17,840 nt of DNA, taken from NCBI GenBank assembly GCA_038206385.1, contig JBBRAW010000071.1, positions 1 to 17,840 on the forward strand. The letters are read 5' to 3'. Every line of letters starts with the position of its first letter. The first letter of the stretch is position 1. The position numbers were made by a program, and so were the translations under genes. Origin of the DNA: JANXSD01 sp038206385 (GTDB taxonomy: Bacteria; Bacteroidota; Bacteroidia; AKYH767-A; OLB10). Positions 1 to 6,517 of this stretch are shown here, piece after piece. The notes beneath the pieces were generated by a model. The model had not been told where the DNA came from and did no database searches. It saw only the letters and a program-made list of their open reading frames with translations.

Positions 1-212
1 CTTCCATGCATGAATAAGTGAGTGATGTATTGATGTGGACGAAAATATTCGGAGGTTGGGAAATGTAAGCCAAAGAAATCTGCTAGATCATAACCAAATT
101 TTTCATTGATTACTGTTGTTGCAAGAAACATAATTCCATAGATGATCAACAGATTTTTTACCACAGGGGGCAAGATCTGAAAACGGGATGGTCTGAACTC
201 TTCTGACGACAT
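1..212 (-). CDS. Rhomboid-family intramembrane serine protease, N-terminal part only
   Basis: The first 70 codons of a gene that runs off the left edge. The protein begins MSSEEFRPSRFQILPPVVKN, followed by a hydrophobic first membrane segment (about residues 20-36), and ends at the edge with a stretch containing YITHLFMHG. The pattern of PPVVKNLLI, one membrane helix, then a hydrophilic loop and ITHxFMHG is typical of the start of Bacteroidota rhomboid proteases, which cut transmembrane substrates within the inner membrane. The catalytic GxSG serine and the histidine would lie beyond the edge and are not visible, so activity cannot be judged. The ATG lies 21 bases after the mutL stop on the same strand, so the two are probably cotranscribed. 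The family call is from recognition of the N-terminus only. Confidence 0.72.
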   Translation of the reverse strand, partial: MSSEEFRPSRFQILPPVVKNLLIIYGIMFLATTVINEKFGYDLADFFGLHFPTSEYFRPHQYITHLFMHG

Positions 213-233
213 ATTTGAAACCTATTAACGGAA

Positions 234-2078
234 TTAAGATTGAAAGTAATTTAATAAATCATTTGAATTTAAATGTACCATAATTGGCTTGCCATTTACT
301 CCGTAATTTGAATTTTCGCATTGCAATAAATCTAAAGCAACTCTTCTTAACTCTTTTGGTTGATAGTTTCGAATATCTTTCATTGACATACTTCTTGCCA
401 TTGATCGAGCGAGATTATCATGAGCACTTAACTCCAAACGATTTCGATTATTTCTATATTGTTCAAGCAAATCTTGTAAAACTGTAGTTTCTTTTCCGGA
501 ATCTAATCCAGATGGAATTCCGTGAATCACAATTGTATTATTTCCAAAATCTGTTAAATCAAAACCAAGCTTCCGTAAATCATCATTCAATTCAGTAACC
601 AACAACGCATCATCGTGACTCAATTGTAATCGTGGTGGAAATAATTGTTGTTGTGTAATAACAGCTTTCGTTTGTAAAGCATGAAGATAACGTTCAAACA
701 ATATTCTTTCATACGCACTTGGCAAATCAATTAATAATATTCCATCTTTAAAAGAAATATTTAAAATTCTTAATCCTGTTAAAATAAATCGTTCATCAGG
801 CAATTCTTCCAACTCTCGTTGCAATTCCTTATGAGGTTCAATTATTTCTTCCTTATAAAATTTTTGTTGTATTGGTTCTTGATGTAACTTAAGCCATTGA
901 TCGGTACGTTGTGATTCCATTCGTGACCATGAATTATCACGACTGCTATTTGGATTAAAAGACGTTTCAGGTTTAAAGGGATTGTAATTCGGATTTACTT
1001 TTATTACGGGTTGAATTGGAATGTCATTTAACTTATCAAGCGGGACATCAAAGGCACGTTCTTGATCAAAATCAAGGGAAGGTGCGATACTGAATTTACC
1101 TAATGCACGTTTAACTGCTGCTCTTAAAATTGCGTATACCGATTTTTCATCTTCAAATTTAATTTCCGTTTTTGTTGGATGAATATTCACATCAATTTTT
1201 GAAGGATCGATATAAATTTTCAACCAATAAGAAGCATACGCATCTTTAGGAATAAGTGAATCAAAAGCCGCATTAACGGCATGATGCAAATAACTATCTT
1301 TTATGAATCGATTGTTCACAAAGAAATATTGTTCTCCTCGATTCTTTTTAGCAAACTCTGGCTTACCAATAAACCCTTCTAATTTTACAATCGTTGTATC
1401 CTCTTCAACAGGAACTAATCGTTCATTATAATTGTTTCCACAAATAGAAGCAATACGCTGACGAAAATTCCCTTCTCGCAAATCAAAAACTTGCAAATCA
1501 TTATGATGAAATGAAAAATGTATTTGCGGATTTGACATTGCAACACGTGTAAATTCTTCAATAATGTGTCGTGTTTCAACGGGATTAGATTTTAGAAAAT
1601 TTCTTCTGGCTGGCACATTGTAAAAAAGATTTTTAATTGCCAATGATGTTCCTTCTGGTGTTGCAACGGGATCTTGCGATTTACAAACGGAGGCCTCTAT
1701 AACTACTTTAGTTCCGATTTCAGATCCTCGTAATCGACTTTTTAAATCTACTTGTGCAATAGCCGCAATTGACGCTAAAGCCTCTCCACGAAATCCCATT
1801 GTATGCAATGAAAAGAGATCTTCAGCTTTCCGAATTTTAGAGGTTGCATGACGCTCAAAACTCAGACGAGCATCTGTTTCCGACATTCCACCGCCATCAT
1901 CAATCACTTGAATTAAGGTTTTTCCAGCATCACGGATTATCAATTGTATCCGACTACTTCCTGCATCTACAGCATTTTCTAAAACTTCTTTAACAGCAGA
2001 AGCAGGACGCTGTATCACTTCTCCAGCAGCAATTTGATTTGCAACAGCATCAGGTAAAAGATGAATAATATCTGCCAT
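234..2078 (-). CDS. mutL: DNA mismatch repair protein MutL
   Basis: MutL couples mismatch recognition by MutS to strand removal. The 614-residue protein has the full N-terminal GHKL ATPase: E31 and N35 in KEVLEN, D60-x-G-x-G64, ATSKI at 78-82 and GFRGEAL at 95-101. The second N-terminal domain follows, with NIHPTKTEIKF near 298-308. A poorly conserved linker (about 335-425) leads to the C-terminal dimerisation domain. There the endonuclease motif DQHA(x)2E(x)4E reads D451-LPS-AY-E457-RILF-E462, so the acidic residues remain but Q, H and A are replaced. The usual CPHGRP-type metal site reads GVNGKP at about 593-598. Strand nicking is therefore doubtful (inference). The ATG at 2078 is supported by a -7 element only 10 bases upstream. 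The rhomboid gene follows 21 bases downstream. Confidence 0.97.
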   Translation of the reverse strand: MADIIHLLPDAVANQIAAGEVIQRPASAVKEVLENAVDAGSSRIQLIIRDAGKTLIQVIDDGGGMSETDARLSFERHATSKIRKAEDLFSLHTMGFRGEALASIAAIAQVDLKSRLRGSEIGTKVVIEASVCKSQDPVATPEGTSLAIKNLFYNVPARRNFLKSNPVETRHIIEEFTRVAMSNPQIHFSFHHNDLQVFDLREGNFRQRIASICGNNYNERLVPVEEDTTIVKLEGFIGKPEFAKKNRGEQYFFVNNRFIKDSYLHHAVNAAFDSLIPKDAYASYWLKIYIDPSKIDVNIHPTKTEIKFEDEKSVYAILRAAVKRALGKFSIAPSLDFDQERAFDVPLDKLNDIPIQPVIKVNPNYNPFKPETSFNPNSSRDNSWSRMESQRTDQWLKLHQEPIQQKFYKEEIIEPHKELQRELEELPDERFILTGLRILNISFKDGILLIDLPSAYERILFERYLHALQTKAVITQQQLFPPRLQLSHDDALLVTELNDDLRKLGFDLTDFGNNTIVIHGIPSGLDSGKETTVLQDLLEQYRNNRNRLELSAHDNLARSMARSMSMKDIRNYQPKELRRVALDLLQCENSNYGVNGKPIMVHLNSNDLLNYFQS

Positions 2079-2088
2079 AATTATCGCA

Positions 2089-2096
2089 CAAAGGTA
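2089..2096 (-). promoter_or_regulatory. -7 promoter element of mutL
   Basis: The minus strand reads TACCTTTG, a perfect match to the Bacteroidota -7 consensus TAnnTTTG, 10 bases before the mutL ATG. With the start of transcription about 5-6 bases downstream, the leader would be only about 5 bases, so this mRNA may be nearly leaderless. I found no clear TTG at the -33 position. Confidence 0.6.
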
Positions 2097-2276
2097 TAAT
2101 TTCCTAATGTTATAAATGCACTTTTAACACAAATAGAAAGATTTAACTTACTAAGGAGAAAAAAACAAACATTTTAAAATGCAATTAGTGAATTCAATAT
2201 TTAATTGAACTCAAAACTATCTTAAATTTAATTTACCCATTCTAAAAATTGACACTTGGAGTATAAAATTAGCTTT

Positions 2277-4316
2277 TTATGCCGAAGGGTACGCAACTCT
2301 AACGAGATAAAAACTATTCAGCATTTTCTTGAAAATCTTTTTAATGACAGTAATATCGCGATAGGTAATATCACAATTTTCAAACTGTCCACCTTCAATC
2401 TGATAATTGATGATTTTATCAACTAGATGATCAATAGATTCTGCATCGTGTGAAGCAAGACTTCGAGCTGAAGCTTCAACAGAATCAGCCATCATCAAAA
2501 CCGCAGTTTCTTTAGAAAATGGTTTAGGACCTGGATATCGAAAATCATCAATATCTGCCACCTCATCAGGGAAATTTTTTAAGAATGATTGATAAAAATA
2601 TTGAACAACAGTAGTTCCATGATGCGTTCGAATAAAATCTACAATAACATCAGGAAGTTTATGTTTTCTTGCACGCTCGATACCACGAATAACATGACTA
2701 ATAATAATGGAAGCACTTTCATCAAATGATAATTCATCATGAGGATTCATTTGAGTACTTTGATTTTCGATAAAGTACATTGGCATGTCCATCTTACCAA
2801 CATCATGATACAATGCTCCTACTCTTACCAATAAAGAATTACCACCAATCTTATAAATTGCCGCTTCCGCTAAGTTTGCAACTTGTAATGAATGTTGAAA
2901 GGTTCCTGGCGTTTTCGTTGCAAGTTCGCGTAACAAATCACTGTTAAAATCCGTGAGTTCCATCAATGTAAAATCAGATGTAACAGAAAAAGTTTTTTCA
3001 ATAAAAAATATTATTGGATAACTTAATAATGTTAGCAAACAATTTCCCATCAGCCAAACAGCATTCGAATAATTTATTTTATCTAACGATCCTTCTGACA
3101 ATAATGATAAGCCTATGTAAGAAACAAGATAAGCAATGAATATTATTCCAGCAGCAATAAAAAGTTGAGATCGCTTACGCATATTTACAATACTAAAAAT
3201 TGCCACCATTCCAGCTACAATTTGCATGTAAACGAAATCAAATCCACCAGGCGCAACAGTACCTAAAATTAATATTGTTAACACATGCGTGAATAAGGCA
3301 GTACGTGTATCAAAAAATGCTCTTGTTACAAGTGGTAAAATACACAAAGGCAACATCATCATATTCATTCGATTACTTCCCAACAATTGCGAATAAATGA
3401 TGCAAGTAGAAACGATCAAAAGAAAGAGCAATGAAATTTTTCTACTGTCTAATAAAATATCTTTTCTCAACAACCAAATAAAAGTTAGTAAAACTCCTAT
3501 AGCAGTACAAACAAGCAAAAGATAACCAAGATAAAGCGAAGGTCGTAATTCACTGTTAGCAGCTTCATTTCCGCCAAAGGCAATTTTTAGAGAACTTAGT
3601 TGATCGTATTCACGCTGACCTACAAATTTTCCATGTTCAATAATCACTGCACCTTCTTTCACTAATCCTCGTGTAGGAATTATTGCTTCGAGATATTGTT
3701 GTCGGTTACGTTCTGTTAATGCAGCATCATAAATAATATTTGGCTTTATCGATTGAACAAGTGCTGCCAATAATAATCCATCTCCTTGCAAATTTTTATT
3801 GATAAGTTGCCGTTCTATCTCAGCTGCCACTTGATTCAATTGTAGATGCGCTGACAATTCTGTTGGAACAGATTTATTTCCTTTCAACAATAAAACTTGT
3901 TGATTTTGATCGACAGAATAATTTCGTGGTAAATCAATTAATCCTTGCTTATAAAATTGATGAATGATTTCATCGCCTTGAATTAATGCTTTACTATTTT
4001 CTTCTTTAAACAAAGAATGAAATTCAAGCAACGCACGATTTTGTGTTAACGTATCTACTTTAAAAAATAAAGGCGACTGACTAATAATTGCATTTTTTTC
4101 TTCTTCTAATTGCGCTTTTGACTTATACAATGGGAAATCAAATGGCGCTTTTAAATCCTCATAAATCCAAATACTTCCCTGATCAAAATCGTACTTGAAA
4201 CGCATTTGTCGTGGTAGAAAAGCAGTTATACCGATAATCGAAAGCGTAATTAAAACAATACGGTAATAGAGATCGTGTTTATTACTAACTTGAATAAATA
4301 ATTTTCGGAGATTCAT
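2277..4316 (-). CDS. pgpH: 7TM-HD family phosphohydrolase, PgpH-like cyclic-di-AMP phosphodiesterase
   Basis: A 679-residue inner-membrane protein. One N-terminal helix (about 18-36) is followed by a large extracytoplasmic 7TMR-HDED domain (about 40-260), a seven-helix membrane block (about 262-442) and a cytoplasmic HD domain. The HD metal residues are visible: H475 in FQHSLQVAN, H504-D505 in YHDVGK (HDIG variant), H541 in ISHV and H565-H566 in THHGTT. PGTFQHS, FIENQ and NPHD are hallmarks of this family, whose studied members (Listeria PgpH) hydrolyse cyclic di-AMP to pApA. I chose the ATG at 4316. An in-frame TTG at 4334 would add six residues but lies inside the promoter -7 element, so it should not be translated. 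The gene stands alone, with mutL 198 bases downstream under its own promoter. The substrate is inferred from the family. Confidence 0.9.
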   Translation of the reverse strand: MNLRKLFIQVSNKHDLYYRIVLITLSIIGITAFLPRQMRFKYDFDQGSIWIYEDLKAPFDFPLYKSKAQLEEEKNAIISQSPLFFKVDTLTQNRALLEFHSLFKEENSKALIQGDEIIHQFYKQGLIDLPRNYSVDQNQQVLLLKGNKSVPTELSAHLQLNQVAAEIERQLINKNLQGDGLLLAALVQSIKPNIIYDAALTERNRQQYLEAIIPTRGLVKEGAVIIEHGKFVGQREYDQLSSLKIAFGGNEAANSELRPSLYLGYLLLVCTAIGVLLTFIWLLRKDILLDSRKISLLFLLIVSTCIIYSQLLGSNRMNMMMLPLCILPLVTRAFFDTRTALFTHVLTILILGTVAPGGFDFVYMQIVAGMVAIFSIVNMRKRSQLFIAAGIIFIAYLVSYIGLSLLSEGSLDKINYSNAVWLMGNCLLTLLSYPIIFFIEKTFSVTSDFTLMELTDFNSDLLRELATKTPGTFQHSLQVANLAEAAIYKIGGNSLLVRVGALYHDVGKMDMPMYFIENQSTQMNPHDELSFDESASIIISHVIRGIERARKHKLPDVIVDFIRTHHGTTVVQYFYQSFLKNFPDEVADIDDFRYPGPKPFSKETAVLMMADSVEASARSLASHDAESIDHLVDKIINYQIEGGQFENCDITYRDITVIKKIFKKMLNSFYLVRVAYPSA

Positions 4317-4331
4317 ACGTTGGTTCAGAAA

Positions 4332-4339
4332 CAAAAGTA
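4332..4339 (-). promoter_or_regulatory. -7 promoter element of the PgpH-like gene
   Basis: The minus strand reads TACTTTTG, a perfect TAnnTTTG match 15 bases before the ATG at 4316, giving an expected leader of about 10 bases. It overlaps the alternative TTG codon at 4334, which argues for the downstream ATG. Confidence 0.6.
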
Positions 4340-4410
4340 ATTAATCTGAGGTGCAAGAATTAGGAATTAAACATTTAGTTTTCATCATCGACAAGAGGAA
4401 AAAATAAAAA

Positions 4411-4802
4411 GAAAGCAAACCTATAAGCCGGGTTCTGTGTTCATCAATTTTCATTGCTGAAATCCTGTCATTTATCTGCGATAACGCTCACGCACTACCT
4501 GAATCAGCCTACCCATCAGGGCATCTTGTTTTGCAACAAGCTTCGAGCGAGCAGCCCTTCGCCCTGACCTATTTGGCTTTTCAACCCACAAGGTTTACCC
4601 TCTTGAATGTTACCATCACAAGACGTGAGCCTTTACCTCACATTTTCACCCGTTCCCCACTAGGAGGTGGTTATTTTCTGCGGCCCTTTCTGTCAATCCA
4701 TCGTTCCCAATGAACTGCCTTCCCGTTAGGAAGTGTGGTGCTCTGTGTTGCCCGGACTTTCCTCCCTCCGTAAACGAAGAGCGACAGGACAGTTTGCTTT
4801 CT
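4411..4802 (-). ncRNA. rnpB: RNase P RNA, bacterial class A
   Basis: This is the catalytic RNA of RNase P, which trims the 5' leader from precursor tRNAs. Reading the minus strand, the 5' side contains GAGGAAAGTCCGGGC (about 4764-4750), the conserved core block. The 3' side contains ACAGAACCCGGCTTAT, which pairs back to form P4 and ends the molecule. Helix P1 is a perfect 10-base pairing of GAAAGCAAAC (5' end) with GTTTGCTTTC (3' end). Other conserved pieces are CCAAATAGG and GGTAAACC, a candidate tRNA-CCA binding loop. Length is about 390 nt, normal for the class. A T-rich run immediately downstream (TTTTTATTTTTT) probably ends transcription. The exact ends are estimated from P1 and could be off by a few bases. 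Confidence 0.97.
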
Positions 4803-4805
4803 TCG

Positions 4806-4813
4806 CAAAGATA
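4806..4813 (-). promoter_or_regulatory. -7 promoter element of rnpB
   Basis: The minus strand reads TATCTTTG (perfect TAnnTTTG) directly before the predicted 5' end of RNase P RNA. The spacing puts the start of transcription at about 4800-4802, agreeing with the end inferred from helix P1. It lies in the 22-base gap after the stop codon of the upstream amidotransferase gene, so any -33 contact must fall within that gene's 3' end. Confidence 0.65.
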
Positions 4814-4824
4814 GAAATATGTAA

Positions 4825-5403
4825 TTAGCTTGTGATCTCCAACCAATTTTGAAGCAGCTGTTTTCCAAAAGCTGTCATTACTGATTCAGGATGAAACTGC
4901 ACTGAGTAAACAGGCAAATCAATATGTTTCATTACCATGATATTCGATTGCTCATCGCGTGCAAGCACTTTAAAAGTTAATGGCAAAGTTTCTTCATTCA
5001 CCACCCAGCTATGATATCTTCCAACTTCGAAGGTGTTGGGAATAGTTTTGAAGAAATCATCTTTCTCCTCTGCTAGGATACATTTTCGTTGCAGACCATG
5101 AATCACTTCTGCCAATTGCAAAAGCGTTCCACCGAAAGCTTCTGCAATTGCTTGATGCCCTAAACACACTCCCAAAATTGGTTTAGTTGCTGCATATTTT
5201 TTAATGAGTGGAATTAAAATTCCTGCTTCTGAAGGCATCCCTGGACCTGGCGATAAAACGATACGATCATATTGCGCAACATCTTCTAAAGAAATTTCAT
5301 CATTACGAAAAACGCAAATTTCATCTTCCGTTAAGGTTTCGAGATAATGTACCAGATTCCAAGTAAACGAATCATAATTATCCAACAATAAAATCCGTGA
5401 CAT
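4825..5403 (-). CDS. Glutamine amidotransferase, aminodeoxychorismate/anthranilate synthase component II
   Basis: A 192-residue class I glutamine amidotransferase. It releases ammonia from glutamine for a chorismate-using partner: PabB in folate synthesis or TrpE in tryptophan synthesis. The catalytic triad is complete: C80 in GVCLGHQ, and H171 with E173 in FHPES. The start LLLDNYDSFTWNLVHYL and the oxyanion stretch SPGPGMPSEAG (51-61) are typical of PabA/TrpG. Length is normal. No trp or pab gene is adjacent, so sequence alone does not decide between PabA, TrpG or a shared subunit. Orphan placement slightly favours PabA or a dual-use subunit (inference). The gene is divergent from ridA and sits 22 bases ahead of rnpB with no terminator between them. 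The ATG at 5403 fits a -7 element 18 bases upstream. Confidence 0.93.
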   Translation of the reverse strand: MSRILLLDNYDSFTWNLVHYLETLTEDEICVFRNDEISLEDVAQYDRIVLSPGPGMPSEAGILIPLIKKYAATKPILGVCLGHQAIAEAFGGTLLQLAEVIHGLQRKCILAEEKDDFFKTIPNTFEVGRYHSWVVNEETLPLTFKVLARDEQSNIMVMKHIDLPVYSVQFHPESVMTAFGKQLLQNWLEITS

Positions 5404-5413
5404 CAGAATCTGC

Positions 5414-5429
5414 TATTTTCGCAAAGATA
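5414..5429. promoter_or_regulatory. Face-to-face -7 elements between the amidotransferase gene and ridA
   Basis: The 16 bases read TATTTTCGCAAAGATA. On the minus strand the right half is TATCTTTG, a perfect TAnnTTTG serving the amidotransferase gene (ATG at 5403). On the plus strand the left half is TATTTTCG, one mismatch from consensus, suitable for ridA (ATG at 5464, leader of roughly 36 bases). The two elements abut in an imperfect palindrome, so polymerase could occupy only one direction at a time. The minus-strand element is the stronger call. Confidence 0.5.
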
Positions 5430-5463
5430 ATTTATCATCTCAATAAAATTTCACACATCAATT

Positions 5464-5841
5464 ATGAAATCCATCATCCATACAAAAAATGCACCCGCTC
5501 CAATAGGTCCTTATTCGCAAGCCGTAAAAGTTGGCAACATGCTTTATGCCTCTGGACAAATTGCCATCGATCCTTCAACAGGAAATATGGTGATGGATAA
5601 CATTCAGGCAGAAACGCATCAAGTAATGAAAAATATTTTAGCGCTTTTGAAAGAAGCAGGAATGGAATACCAAAATATTGTTAAGACGAGTATATTTTTA
5701 AAAGACATGAATCAATTTGCAGCAGTAAATGAAATTTATGGAAGCTACTTCACTTCCGATTTTCCTGCAAGAGAAACTGTAGAAGTTTCGCGATTGCCAA
5801 AAGATGTTAATGTCGAGATTACAGTGATTGCAATTTTATAA
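5464..5841 (+). CDS. ridA: RidA family 2-iminobutanoate/2-iminopropanoate deaminase
   Basis: RidA hydrolyses reactive enamine/imine intermediates released by PLP enzymes, such as 2-aminoacrylate, to ketoacids and ammonia, protecting PLP enzymes from damage. The 125-residue length is typical of this trimeric cytosolic family. Family motifs are present: APIGPYSQA at 12-20 with Y17, SGQIA at 30-34, the substrate-binding R103 in FPARETVEV, and E118 in VNVEI near the C-terminus. R103 marks the imine-deaminating branch of the wider Rid/YjgF family. The ATG at 5464 gives the expected N-terminus. The TMEM175-type gene follows after 21 bases on the same strand, so the two probably share a transcript. 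No functional link between them is known to me. Confidence 0.95.
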   Translation: MKSIIHTKNAPAPIGPYSQAVKVGNMLYASGQIAIDPSTGNMVMDNIQAETHQVMKNILALLKEAGMEYQNIVKTSIFLKDMNQFAAVNEIYGSYFTSDFPARETVEVSRLPKDVNVEITVIAIL

Positions 5842-5862
5842 TTTAACGAAACAATTTATTTT

Positions 5863-6444
5863 ATGAATAAAAATAGAATTGAAGCATTCAGTGATGGTGT
5901 TATAGCGATCATCATAACGATAATGGTTTTAGAAATGAAAGTTCCTCATGAAGGGGCAGACTTAGCATCATTGAAACCAATATTGCCTGTATTTCTAAGT
6001 TACATTTTAAGTTTTGCTATGGTATTAATTTATTGGAATAACCATCATCATTTATTTCAATCGGTGAAAAAAATTAATGGTAAAGTTTTATTGGCAAATG
6101 GATTGTTACTTTTCTGTTTGTCGTTAATGCCATTCGCAACAGCATGGATGGGAGAGAATCATTTTGCATCCATCCCTGTAGCATTTTTTGGAGTAATACT
6201 TCTATTATCCGGTGTAGCTTATTCCATTCTTTCCAAAACACTAATTAAAATTCATGGTCATGAATCAGTTTTATCAAAGGCAGTTGGAAAAAGCAGCAAA
6301 GAAAAAATTTCTACTTTCTCCTACTTCGCTGCAATTCCAATTAGCCTATATCAACCGTTGATTTCTTGTATTATTTATTTAGGCGTAGCTATTATGTGGT
6401 TAATACCAGATAAAAGAATTGAAAGAGTGTTAAATGATTTATAA
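5863..6444 (+). CDS. TMEM175-family (DUF1211) membrane protein, probable potassium channel
   Basis: A 193-residue membrane protein with about six hydrophobic segments (roughly 10-26, 39-58, 78-97, 105-126, 150-167 and 168-185). The signature NRIEAFSDGVIAIIITIMVL (residues 4-23), containing R5 and F9-S10-D11-G12, defines the TMEM175/DUF1211 family. The WNNHHHLF segment near 58-65 is also typical. Studied bacterial members form tetrameric potassium channels without the classical P-loop filter, gated by hydrophobic residues of the first helix. That activity is inferred from the family. It is 21 bases downstream of ridA with no promoter visible in the gap, so it is probably the second gene of a two-gene transcript. 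A strong hairpin follows it. Confidence 0.9.
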   Translation: MNKNRIEAFSDGVIAIIITIMVLEMKVPHEGADLASLKPILPVFLSYILSFAMVLIYWNNHHHLFQSVKKINGKVLLANGLLLFCLSLMPFATAWMGENHFASIPVAFFGVILLLSGVAYSILSKTLIKIHGHESVLSKAVGKSSKEKISTFSYFAAIPISLYQPLISCIIYLGVAIMWLIPDKRIERVLNDL

Positions 6445-6473
6445 ACTGAAAAGTTTATTTTAATTTGAAAAAC

Positions 6474-6506
6474 CTCTTCTCTTCTTCAGTTTGAAGAAGA
6501 GAAGAG
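6474..6506. terminator. Hairpin between convergent TMEM175-type gene and pepD
   Basis: A perfect 14-base-pair stem (CTCTTCTCTTCTTC at 6474-6487, GAAGAAGAGAAGAG at 6493-6506) with a 5-base loop. On the minus strand it is followed by GGTTTTTC, a short T run that suits termination of pepD. On the plus strand the following bases are only moderately T-rich, so termination of the ridA transcript is less certain. One arm is all pyrimidine, the other all purine. Confidence 0.7.
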
Positions 6507-6517
6507 ATGAAGTTTAA

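Noticed and set aside
2079..2276. Possible small gene or RNA in the gap between mutL and the PgpH-like gene
   Set aside because: Apart from the mutL -7 element, the 198 bases are AT-rich with only weak inverted repeats (for example TTCAAT...ATTGAA near 2193-2209); no coding frame or RNA fold is supported.
4531..4868. Overlapping small open frames on both strands around 4531-4868
   Set aside because: They lie largely within the RNase P RNA gene and its promoter and show no protein-family features; open frames over rnpB are a known annotation artefact.
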